Of a stretch of DNA of 64,000 nucleotides, positions 1 to 10,900 are shown piece after piece. The translations under genes were made by a program, and so were the position numbers. How positions within the stretch are numbered: the first letter of the stretch is position 1; every line of letters starts with the position of its first letter. The notes beneath the pieces are model-generated. The model saw only the letters and a program-made list of their open reading frames with translations, was not told the DNA's origin and ran no database searches. The stretch covers positions 53,468 through 117,467 of the forward strand of contig NW_003546348.1 of assembly GCF_000090795.2 (NCBI RefSeq), given 5' to 3'. Origin of the DNA: Amphimedon queenslandica (taxonomy: Eukaryota > Porifera > Demospongiae > Haplosclerida > Niphatidae).

Positions 1-59
1 AGGAAACTGCCACAAACCATACAGATGATGCAGGATCACTAATAATAACATAGTTACAA

Positions 60-530
60 TCATTGGATTCAATGAATTTAAAAGGAAGAGTGATATCCCA
101 TACCTTTGCTAAGGAAGAATGGTTTCTTGCCTTCCTTAGCTAGTTTCCTCTCAACCTTCTTGTGCTGTCTCTCCGAGTCTTTCTTCTCTTCCTGTCTGCT
201 CTTATCACGTGAGTCCTACTCCTACAAAGAAAGACAACAAAGACAGAAATAAAAAATAACAAATTATTATTATTATTATCAAGACTCAAGAGTGGCTCTT
301 GTCATTTTAATAGTAATGTGTACCACAGGCTATGCTGAATTAGCACTCTTAAAGGTTAGCTTTCTATTACAACCTCAAAGCTTTCACAACTACACACAAT
401 CTGATTTGTATTGATGGCCTACTTCCTCAAATTAACGATGTTGTACAAACAGGTACAATAAACCCATCATACACTATATAGATCTACATGGATTTACTTA
501 TCATTTTCTGAATACATGTCAAGTACATCA
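60..530. repeat. Segmental duplication matching about 6480-6970 (RRP36 3' part)
   Basis: Blocks around 400-460 (CTACTTCCTCAAA, ACAGGTACAATAAACCCATC) and 490-525 match 6828-6880 and 6940-6970 in the same order and orientation. The duplicated block therefore covers exon 5, intron 4 and the edge of exon 4 of RRP36. Divergence is modest in exons and higher in introns. Confidence 0.65.
104..215 (-). pseudogene. Duplicate copy of RRP36 exon 5
   Basis: This stretch encodes on the minus strand nearly the same basic peptide as RRP36 exon 5 at 6532-6649, including EGKKPFFLSK, and ends with the same phase-1 donor (G|GTATGG). It is two codons shorter in the KEKEK region. Its reading frame is intact if splicing uses the AG just before GACTCACG; the AG six bases earlier would put a TAG in frame. 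Similarity to the RRP36 locus continues through flanking intron sequence to about 520, including part of the exon ending QKM. It may be a dead fragment or a duplicated exon still used by the same gene, whose C-terminal exons I could not find in the window. Confidence 0.7.
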
Positions 531-730
531 GCATATGATCAAATACATGAATACAAATTATGGTAATTATGTGGTTTGCGTAATGAGGGGTACATGTATT
601 TGACATTATGTCAACAGTTGTAGATGCTATTGTTGCATGTTATGTCAACACTAAACAGCGAAGCAGGAATTTGATGATAATGTTTCAATTGTTTTAAACA
701 AGTACATGTATTTATGTCATTCAACATTAG

Positions 731-879
731 GTGTTGATGAAGTTGCAAGGAATCAGAAAGTATCAAAAGATTCATGTCAGTTGACACAAGAATCGCCTTT
801 TAACACAAGAGTCAACTCAACACCACCTGTTGAACCAGAGGCTGAAATTGAATCTCCTATAGACAAGAAAGAAGATTAG
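731..879 (+). CDS. Possible terminal exon of an unidentified gene
   Basis: An acceptor-like CATTAG precedes an open frame of 49 codons (read from the third base) that ends in TAG at 877-879. The peptide is hydrophilic (VDEVARNQKVSKDS... ending SPIDKKED) and looks like a natural charged C-terminal tail rather than repeat translation. No upstream exon was found in the window, so the rest of the gene would lie to the left, or this is chance. Function unknown. Confidence 0.3.
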
Positions 880-3367
880 TAACAATAACATTTATAAGTG
901 CAAAAATTAAGGTTTTATAGCTAAAAATAATTATAAGTTTGCTACACACATGTACACACAAAAAATGTAAATTTCGAATGCATTATTATAAATTATTATT
1001 TATTATTATTATTATCTAGTATTATTACATATTCATTTGTATTGTTTTGCCTAGAGAGGGTGAGGAATGATGGGGAATGAAGATTAATGGAACCACACAC
1101 AGTCTGTGTACATGTGTCTTATTCTGCTTTTAAAGAAGTGATGTTTTCTTGGGCAAGTAATTAGATAATGCAATGAAGTGCCACACACAGTATAACAACA
1201 TCTTTGAATGTTGGTATTCTCTCCTCCTTAGCATGAGAGGTAGGAGAGGAGCGAGGGAATGAAAAGAGGACACACACACATACGCATGAGAATATGCCAC
1301 ATTGGCATAATAGGCTTCACTATAGTAAATGTAATCGAGGTGGTTATTATTGAAATTAATTTTATTAAACTTGCCCCCTTACCAACAGTATGTGTATAAC
1401 TGCCAATACACACATAAACACATTATAACATGTCCTTAGCATTATAATTGATTGGAGAGATAGCATAATTGTATAATGGTTGTCAATAACTTGGCTCAGG
1501 TGCATGTTTTAGATTCTTCTAGTTACTAAGAATACATTCATTGTAATGATAACAACGTAACAGTAACAATGCAAACTGTTAAACAGGCACTCTTCATGTA
1601 GTCTCATTTGTACTACTAGTGGCATAATGAGTATAGAGAACCCAGTTATGGTAGTTAACCAAGCAAAAAAGGATTATAATGGACATGATAAGAATGTACA
1701 TACATGGGGGTTGTAAGGCTAGGATACATGTTATACTCCAAGGACAAGCTTCCCTCTGTAAAGAGGAAGCACAAACAACCTGGACAACCTGGGCAACCTG
1801 CTTATAGTGTGCAATGTATTTGCTAAGTACATACCTTTACCTGTGCTTTTTGTTATTATACAATTGTGTGGTATTTGTTTATTCTCATAGTGTTTATCAA
1901 TCAGTTTATTCATTGTAATGGGATTTAAAATGTGAAGAGAGAAGGAGAGAGAGAGAGAGAGGGTTTAATGAGGAAAAGAAAAATTAGAATTGGCAGTTAA
2001 TTAGTGTATCATAAAATTATGTGAAAAAATGAAATGAATGGGATCAGTGTGAAGAGCAATCTGGCTACTGCTGTATCAACCTATGATAACGTCAATAGAC
2101 ATTATGATTGCGTTATAAACTTTGAATCACACCACTGGAGGACTGTGATATTATCTCATTAAGGTTATTATGGCTGACGGGGAAGCTTTTTAGTTTTTAG
2201 TTTACATAAGATTCCTCTTATGTCATTATAGCATTAAAATGATACCTTTTACATACAGGAAGGATAGACACTTTAATTGTGTGCGAGACTATTTGAAGCA
2301 TTTGCAGTTTTCATTGAACAGGTGGGCCATCTATTCAAACAGGTGGGCTTATTGCATGACCATATCTTTTCCCTTGTGATTTTGTCCTTGTTTGTCCACT
2401 TAATATTGTATATTATACACTAAAATATGTAGTACATTATTTTAGTCTATGTAAGCATGCAAGGTGCATGTACAATAACTCTGGTACAGTCCATGCATCA
2501 GCGCCATTCAGTAGAGTAGGAGCAGGGGGTGCACAATATTGTTGGATATTGCTAAACTACAATACAGAGAGGTGTCTTATGAGTGCATATGGCTGACATG
2601 TGACTGCAGTACATGTACATGGCCACATACATACATGGACATAAAAATGCTTATATTAATAACATTGACTTTCATGCACCCTCAAAATAGCTGTTTTCCT
2701 ATTCTACTGCATGTTTGTTTATTTTATGTCAAGTTGTGCACTTACTCCTGTTTCTGTTCATTAAGCATATAGTAAATATTGTTCTTCACTTCCTTGTGTG
2801 TATGTGTAGTCTATAGGGGTCTGGCCAGCAAAACTATGTGTGGGTGTCTGTGTGTATGTCATAAATTAACTTTGCAAGACAGCAATGTCTTTGTCTTACA
2901 ATTGAACTAAATGCAAGTGTGTGTGTCTGTGTGTGTGTGCACACACAGACAGAGTGAGTAGTAGAGTGGGATAATACACCAATAATTACTTACAATCATT
3001 TATTGCATTTTGGTTTAAGAAATATGTAATATCAGTTTAGCTAAGCATGACAACTTTTTCAAGGCCATGGAATTGAAACTTTGCAACAGGAACACCGTTG
3101 TTCATGGCCATGTTTGTTCAGAATTGTTTGTTCAATGTTTGGCAATTTTAAATGTTTGTTCATATTTTCCATTATAACAAACCATAGTTATACCTAATGC
3201 GTGGGTTTGATGACTACTTTAACCATTTATTGTGACATTATGGTGACATCTGTTCACATTTTCAATTAGTACGATGCGTGGGCATGTCTATCATGCACGT
3301 AGGCGACCGGAAATGACCAGTTATTAATAAGTACTATTAATAAAATGCAAGTTTTCTATAAAAATAC
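880..3367. other. Intergenic stretch with no supported gene
   Basis: AT-rich sequence with short TTA and GT/CA runs (for example around 2915-2945). The few open frames are short, start at arbitrary codons, and have transmembrane-like or low-complexity composition expected from AT-rich noise. I see nothing coding here. Confidence 0.6.
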
Positions 3368-3916
3368 ATGGCTGAGCTACTAGCGAGGCTACAAGCCTAC
3401 AACTTGCAAGAAATGGCTGATATACCAAAAAGTCTAGTGCGCACTGTTACAGTGCATGAGAATACTGATCCAGAAGAGCTTCAGAATTCGTTTCAATCAG
3501 AAAATCAAGACCGGCCTTGTCAGGACAAGAAGGAAACGGAGTCCTGCCAACCAAGCTGCACTGAAAATGCTGGACCTGATGCAGTTGTCTTTTTGAAAAG
3601 TATCTACTACTACACAGAAAGCACAAAGTAAATGAGCAATTTTATGGTAATTTTATAAACCTCAAGAGTACTACTGAGAAAAAACGACTAAGCAGCTTAT
3701 TAAAAGCCACAAATAGGCCACTCATATTATACTTAATACTGTCGTTCTTTTTTTCTTCTTTTTAATTGCAGATACTGCAAAGTGAATAGTACTACAGGAG
3801 AAAAGGTGCAACTTTGCATGCCATCCGTCCGCCATGTGTTCAGCCAGCCCCCGATCCTTCCCCTCATTACTTTTATACTAACGGATGATGAGATCAAAAC
3901 TGTCGCTAAACTGTGA
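3368..3916 (+). CDS. Two-exon protein of unknown function, 134 aa
   Basis: Exon 1 is 3368-3627 and exon 2 is 3772-3916. The first ATG (ACATGGCTGAG) has a good context and the intron has GTAAAT and TTGCAG ends with matching phase. The product starts MAELLARLQAYNLQEMADI and has an acidic, polar middle with several cysteines. A compact C-terminal part contains VNSTTGEKVQLCMPS and ends ILTDDEIKTVAKL. No signal peptide or membrane segment is evident. The smooth continuation of a sensible peptide across a canonical intron supports a real gene, but I do not recognise the family. Confidence 0.55.
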
Positions 3917-4930
3917 ACCCTGTCGGCCCCCTAGCCCTCTCTTCTCTCTGTCCCTCCTGCCCTCTCTTCTCTGTCCCTCCTGCCCGCCTCTGTGATGATG
4001 TAGTCTCTGTCCGCAATATTGTCCAACAAGTCTCTCTCTTTTAATCTCTGCAGCAGAGTGTGTGGTGTCTTCTTTCATAGTCAAGAAAAGAACTTGAGTC
4101 AAAGTTTGACTTTTCATATAGTCGATCCTGGGGCGTATCGTCTTCATACACGTGTTGGACTATGTTAATTGAATCTTTATCTCTTAATTAATTATTTTTA
4201 GTTTTCTTTCATGTCATGTGATTGATTATTGTTATTTATATTATTGTTATTATTACTATTGTTGTTTTAAGCTCATCATCTTTTTATTATATAATACATT
4301 AAATGAATCTTATGTCACAGAGCGACGAGGTAACATCCTCTTCCTTTCTTTCGCAGTACTTCTCTTTCTCCTTTTTCTCAACACTCTTTCTAATTGTCCT
4401 GACTCCTTTAGCTCCTTATATCTCTTAACCAGTAATGCTTTACGTTGTAATGCTACAGTGAGAGAGAGAGAGAATAGCTATAATTATCATCTCTCTTATG
4501 GCGACTCATAGGCAAGGCAGTCCAGCCTTGAGAACTGGAGGTGGTGGGGTTTCAAACAGGCCTCCTCAACAACCAACGGAAACCAGCCAGAAATAAGAGA
4601 TTGGGTTATACCAAGAGTTGGTGCTAAACATTATGTGTGTGTGTGTGTGTACATTCCCAATATTCGTAGTGAATTAAGTACGTGTGCATTCCTAGTAATA
4701 TTGATAGTGGATGAAGTGTGTACAGTAGTCTGTTACCCCCCAACATATTCAGCAAAACAAAAGACACACTTGTGCTTTAAATTATAATATACATTAGAGG
4801 AGATGGGTTAGGTATTCATTTTTAAGTGTGTTAAAGAAATTTTTTGGGAACAATATACTAATACATTGTTGACTTAATCATGTGAGTACAAGGAAAGAAA
4901 GGGAGCGAGAGAGAGAGTGCAGAAAGAGAG
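3917..4930. other. Intergenic stretch with no supported gene
   Basis: It contains a pyrimidine-rich segment (3935-3990), AT-rich stretches and a GT run at about 4636-4651. The open frames are low complexity. A CACGTG occurs near 4148 without an adjacent gene start that I can support. Confidence 0.5.
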
Positions 4931-5267
4931 ACTATCACAACATAATGCAATATTTGTTCATGTTGTATTATTGTACAACATGTACATTAATGTATTATAC
5001 ATGTAGATCTATATTTTTTGCACAACTGCTGTGTATATACAAGGAGAGAAAGGAAAGTAGTGTTATGATACACTATTTAGTAGTGTAGCTCTGGCTCTCC
5101 TCCAGGAGAGAGAGAAAGAGCAAGCTTATCATGACACAATGCAATAGTTGTTTATATTATATGTACATGTACCGCATTATACATTTAGATCTATATTTGT
5201 GCACAAGCTGTGTATATACAAGGAGAGAACTGGAGGGAGTGTTATGATAAGCTCAATCTCTCTCCTC

Positions 5268-5313
<46 letters not shown>

Positions 5314-5342
5314 AGGGAGAGGGAGAGGGAGAGGGAGAGGGA

Positions 5343-5399
<57 letters not shown>

Positions 5400-5538
5400 T
5401 CATAACATAATGCAATAGTTGTTTATATTATATGTACATGTACCGCATTATACATTTAGATCTATATTTGTGCACAAGCTGTGTATATACAAGGAGAGAA
5501 CTGGAGGGAGTGTTATGATAAGCTCAATCTCTCTCCTC

Positions 5539-5584
<46 letters not shown>

Positions 5585-5623
5585 AGGGAGAGGGAGAGGG
5601 AGAGGGAGAGGGAGAGGGAGAGG

Positions 5624-5672
<49 letters not shown>

Positions 5673-6030
5673 TCATAACATAATGCAATAGTTGTTTATA
5701 TTATATGTACATGTACAGGAGTATCAATGTACATTAATGTATTATGTAGACAAGAGTGGATATCTATATTTGAGCACAAGCTGTGTATATACAAGTAGAG
5801 AAAGGGAGGGAGAGAGAAAGGAAGAGGAGAGAGAAAAAGGAAGAGGAGAGAGAGAAAGGAAGAGGAGAGAGAGAAAGGAAGAGGAGAGAGAGAAAGGAAG
5901 AGGAGAGAGAGAAAGGAAGAGGAGAGAGAGAAAGGAAGAGGAGAGAGAGAAAGGAAGAGGAGAGAGAGAAAGGAAGAGGAGAGAGAGATCCTATCACAAC
6001 ATAATGCAATAGTTGTTTATATTATATTAT
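4930..6030. repeat. Macrosatellite of about 270-bp units with embedded GA microsatellites
   Basis: A module beginning ACATAATGCAATAGTTG, running through TGTGCACAAGCTGTGTATA and ending in a purine tract recurs with starts near 4937, 5132, 5401, 5673 and 5996. The 5132-5400 and 5401-5672 units are almost identical over the non-repetitive half. Purine tracts differ: (GA)n with (GGGAGA)n in two units, and (GAAAGGAAGAGGAGA)n at about 5800-5990. Long Arg/Glu open frames here are repeat translations, not genes. Confidence 0.85.
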
Positions 6031-6531
6031 AGTATTAATATACATGTAAAGGAGTATTTGTGCACAAGCTGTGTTTACATATTTACGTATTGTGCACAAG
6101 TGACAAATTAGCAAAATAAATTATTATAATTTTATACCCATTGTCTTTTTTTCCAAGTCATTTATTTTAAATAATGATGACTTATTATATAATGTCAGCA
6201 AGAATAAAAAAGAGCCAGGAAGTAAAAGTTTGCTAAGATAGCAATTGGAACTATGCATCATCACACAGGAGGGAGCACTTGGACTACTACACTCTAATTA
6301 CATTATGCATGCTACATGTACTTCTATACATAATACATGTACATGTATCACATTGAAAGCAGCTGTATTGCTACTCCTATCCTATAAACTATGAACAACT
6401 CCTATATTATAGTGAGGCAAGTATACAAGTTCCACACCATCAAAACAGGAAATCATGAGACAGCAATACTAATTAATCCTCCTTTAGAGTCATTGGTCAA
6501 TGATTAAAAGGAAAGGAGTGATGTTTTGTAC

Positions 6532-7873
6532 CTTTGCTGAGGAAGAATGGTTTCTTGCCTTCCTTGGCTAGTTTCCTCTCAACCTTCTTGTGCTGTCTCT
6601 CCAAGTCTTTCTTCTCTTTCTCTTTCTGTCTGCTCTTATCACGTGATTCCTATAAAGACAGAAAGAAAAATAACAAGTCCTACCATCATTATAAACCCAC
6701 TGGCACTAATAGGCAGTTAGACACTCTCCCTAAACTCTCTTATCTGGCACTCCTGATTATAGTAATGTATGTACATAGTACTGCAGGCACTAGGCTAATT
6801 AGCCATGTAATCTGATTTGCATTGATATACTACTTCCTCAAAATAACATTGTTATACAAACAGGTACAATAAACCCATCCAAAGCTACAATAAACCCATC
6901 CACAGGTAAAGTAAACCCATCTGTAAACTATATACATGGAATTACTGACCATTTTTTGAAGACATGTCTCCAGTTTCTTTTTCTTCAGTGGGTCTTTAGT
7001 CTTCCTGGCTTCAGTCTCCATTTGAGCTCTCTCTTGTTTCTTCACATCTTCAAGGAAAGAGAAACTCTTTGAGAACAAGTCAAGATTCAAATGTCCACAC
7101 CTTTCATCAAAACGAGGATCCATTCTCTTCTCCTATGCATGCACAAAGGGGAAGGAAAGGAAGAGGATAGAAAGGGAAAGGAGAAAGAGGAAACAATAGG
7201 AACAGAGAGTACAAAAGAGGAGAGTAAAATAATAGTAGAGGAAGGGAAAGAGAGAGAGAGAGCAAATAGTCTACTATAATCTTGTAAAAATGTTTACCTT
7301 TTTAGGGACTTGTATAACTTGTTTAAATCTACTAACATGCTTCTTTGATGACATTTCTCGGGGCCTGAGAGTGAAAAAAACATTGCTTATAAAAATTTGC
7401 AGCACACATCCTCCAGCTTTCACAAGAACTACATAAATTTGCTTGCCAGTTGGCACCATTTCAAAAATTGTGCACAAGCGGCCATAATTGGCTTGAATGA
7501 TAAACAAGTTGTACACATTATGCATTGGTCTGGCTGGCGATACTAAATATTTATACATCTCACCTATTCTTGCTTGTCCTTTTGAAATCTTTATTATCAT
7601 TGTCCTGTACTCTTAAGTGCTTTTGAAATGTATTGTCAAATCTAGACAGAAAGGGAATAGAGAGAAGGAGAGGAGAAAGATGAGAGAGAAGGCCAGGACC
7701 ATATTTTTAATTGTTTCTTTCTTACTTCTTTGTCCCCACTTTCTGTCTAAGGTCTTGAAGCTGCCCCAATGGTATATTTGATATTTCTAAGGAAAGAGTT
7801 CAAATCTAAACCAAACTTTAGTTCCATAACTTCCATTACCCTGTCTGATATCAGCCTCAGTGTCATCAGCCAT
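6532..7873 (-). CDS. RRP36: RRP36 homologue (rRNA processing protein), C-terminus not found
   Basis: Exons in transcription order: 7873-7840, 7786-7726, 7364-7298, 7132-6950, 6649-6532 (463 nt, 154 residues). RRP36 is a nucleolar factor needed for early cleavages of pre-rRNA in small-subunit assembly. Diagnostic motifs in order are LGQLQDLRQKVGTK, KPREMSSK, MDPRFDERCG and EGKKPFFLSK, matching the family's PREMSSK, DPRFDDLSGEYNPE and KPYFLKKSE blocks. Splice phases agree throughout. The last visible exon ends in phase 1 (AAA G|GTACAA), and the expected basic C-terminal exon (Lys/Arg-rich KRRR segment) was not found between it and position 1. The rest may lie left of the window, across a duplicated exon 5 at 104-215. 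The start is 46 bp from ALKBH1's start. Confidence 0.85.
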
Positions 7874-7919
7874 CTTAAATGAATGGGTGTGCCTTATCCA
7901 AAATCTGGGTCTCAAGCTA
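7874..7919. promoter_or_regulatory. Head-to-head start region RRP36/ALKBH1 (46 bp)
   Basis: Only 46 bases separate the two start codons, so transcription start sites and core promoter must overlap or lie within the coding or 5' regions. The RRP36 start reads AAGATGGCTG on the minus strand, a YY1-like initiator overlapping the ATG. No CACGTG is present here, unlike most other pairs in the window. Confidence 0.5.
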
Positions 7920-10900
7920 ATGGATGAAGATGTTGATGCCTTTAAAAAAGAATTTAAAAGATTCAAAAGACCAAGCGAGGATGACATAAAAGACATCATT
8001 GATTTCACTCAACCTGAAAGGTTTAATGAGGTACATGTACATCAGTTTTATTAAAGTTTTTATTATGTCCATTGTCCCTTGTATCAGTATAGATCCTTAC
8101 TATCCAGACAGTAGTTGATCCTCCTCCATTAGGAGCTTCAATCAGTGATGTACAATCATCGTGTAATGAGTTAGGATTAACATTACCAAGCGAATGGAAA
8201 GTTTATAGTCTCAAAACCATACCTGGTAGGCATTGTGACGTACTGATGACGTACAATGACATCTTAATGTGTTAAGAGATTATATATACGATTAAAGTCA
8301 GTGCACTGCATGGTGGTTGACAGATAAAGTGCTACTACAAACCATTATTATAACAAATGTTAGACACATTAGATATTATAATAAGACACTTTGTAACTTT
8401 GTTCAATGCACTGCTTGGTGTTTGAGCATTTATACAAACCATTATTACAGCAAAAGTTAGACACATTAGATATTATAATAAGACACTTTGTAACTTTGTT
8501 CAATGCACTGCTTGGTGTTTGAGCATTTATACAAACCATTATTACAGCAAAAGTTAGACACATTAGATATTATAATAAGACACTTTGTAACTTTGTTCAA
8601 TGCACTGCTTGGTGTTTGAGCATTTATACAAACCATTATTACAGCAAAAGTTAGACACATTAGATATTATAATAAGACACTTTGTAACTTTGTTCAATGC
8701 ACTGCTTGGTGTTGAGCATTTATACAAACCATTATTACAGCAAAAGTTAGACACATTAGATATTATAATAAGACACTTTGTAACTTTGTTCAATGCACTG
8801 CTTGGTGTTTGAGCATTTATACAAACCATTATTACAGCAAAAGTTAGACACATTAGAAGACACTTTGTAGCTTTGTTTAGGGTAGACAAGCAAATTTAAT
8901 GCGTAGACACATACAAATGTATAGACAGACACATACAAAAGTATAAACACACTCAAGTATGCAAATTCAGCATAGCCTAGATTAAGATATTGCAGATATT
9001 CTTTAAGTACACACAGGTTATACCTATGTACCTCTTTTCTTAGAAATCATGTACAGTGAGTATTCTTGGCATTATGATCAAGTCACTTTATTTATAAAAA
9101 ATGACATATTTGACATGTTAGACATTGTGAGACACATTGTGCTGAATTTGCATACTGTAAGCACATTGAGTGTGTCTGTACTTTGTATGTGTCTGTTTAT
9201 AGTGTGCCCACATTAATTTGCTTGTCTATATCCTAAACAAAGTGTCCCTGACTCCTTGTCCCAGTTTCATAAAATATAAAAAATAGACTCAGTATGTATA
9301 TAGACATACAGCAACTGCTAAGCGTTGTAATAAGCATATGAAACTGGGATGGGAGTCAGGGACACTTTGTTTAGGGTAAACAAGCAAATTAATGTGGACA
9401 CATACAAATGTATAGACCATACACATACAAAAGTATACAGACACACTCAATGTGCTTATGTAAATTCAGCATAGCTTAGATGTAGACACAGGTCCTGCAT
9501 GTAGCTACCTCTTTTTCTTAGAAATGTACTAGTTATAGCAACTATAAACAAGCATTACTACATGGCAAACTCAGTGTACCTCATTCTTAAAGTGGACACA
9601 TACAATACATGTACATACACCTGCTTGTAGTTACCTCTTTTTCTTAGAAATGTACTAGTGTACTAGTTATAGCAACTATAAACAAGCATTACTACATGAC
9701 AAACTCAGTGTATCTCATTCTTAGAGTGGACACATACAATACACGTACATACAATGTATTAATGTGGACACTTAATGTATAGACATACACATACAAAAGT
9801 ACAGACACACTCAATGTGCTTACAGCATGCAGATTCAGCATAGCCCAGATTAAGACACTGCAGACATTCTTAAGTACACACAGGTTATACTTGTGTGTAC
9901 CTCTTTTCTTAGAAATCTACTTAAGCAACTATAAATAAACATTACTACACAAACACATATTTACTGAGCCTCATTCTTTTACATGCAGGACTGATATTCA
10001 TTACTAATCCATTCCTGTGTGGAGGGCAGCACTATTGGATACAAAAGTGTCTATTACAGTATCCATTACTACCCAATGTCACTAACTTAGACTCACACAT
10101 CAGCAGAACAGGATCAGGACAAATATGGCCAATGGGCGAGTGAGTGAATGATTGGACAATAATTCTGACATGTTATATGAGTATCCGATGTCAATAAGAA
10201 ATCAATCAACCGTTGTACTACAATTGGATGTATTTTATGTCATTTTAATTGTAAAATAATTGCTAGCACATGTACATTGTTATAATATAACAATGTACAT
10301 ATATGCACATACATATAATACATGTACATATTATAATTATGTATGTACATACATTATGCATAATTATGTGATTAACTTTATACTACTATAGCTCACCAGT
10401 TTCAGTACATAAAGACTCTTTGCTTTATAAGTTACGCTGGGTGACACTAGGCTATCATTACAACTGGACCTCCAAATTATATCACAAAGAGCATCACTCG
10501 CCTTTTCCATCTGACCTCTCTCTCCTCTCTCATTTTATCCTCTCCTCCGTCGGTTTTCCAGACTTCAAAGCCGAGGCAGCCATTGTTAACTATTATCACT
10601 TTGAGTCGACGCTCTCAGGCCACACTGATCATTCTGAAGCTGATCTCACTTCTCCTCTAATTTCCCTCAGGTATGTTAATCGTATTGTTTATTCATAATG
10701 CATCAAGTGTGTTTTGTTATTTAAGCTTGTTGTCAATCAATAACTCTGTTTTGTCTGCCTGTAACTTGAGATTGTTACACTATCGTAGCATAAGAAAGGA
10801 ATGTTAATAGAGTGGGGGATTCAATATTACAATTCACCGACTAGCAGTCACCAATGATGGACAAGTTGTTTGTCATACATGTACATGTACCTGTAACCAT

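Noticed and set aside
4218-4511. 97-codon frame with Tyr/Cys/Leu-rich start
   Set aside because: AT-rich low complexity, no recognisable domain and no consistent splice context.
5210-6012. Arg/Glu/Gly-rich open frames on both strands
   Set aside because: They are translations of GA and GGGAGA microsatellites with no start context, splice signals or family similarity.
8369-8956. Several overlapping minus-strand frames with repeated NVSNFCCNNGLYKC peptides
   Set aside because: They arise from the 97-bp minisatellite inside an intron; the repeat period changes frame between copies.
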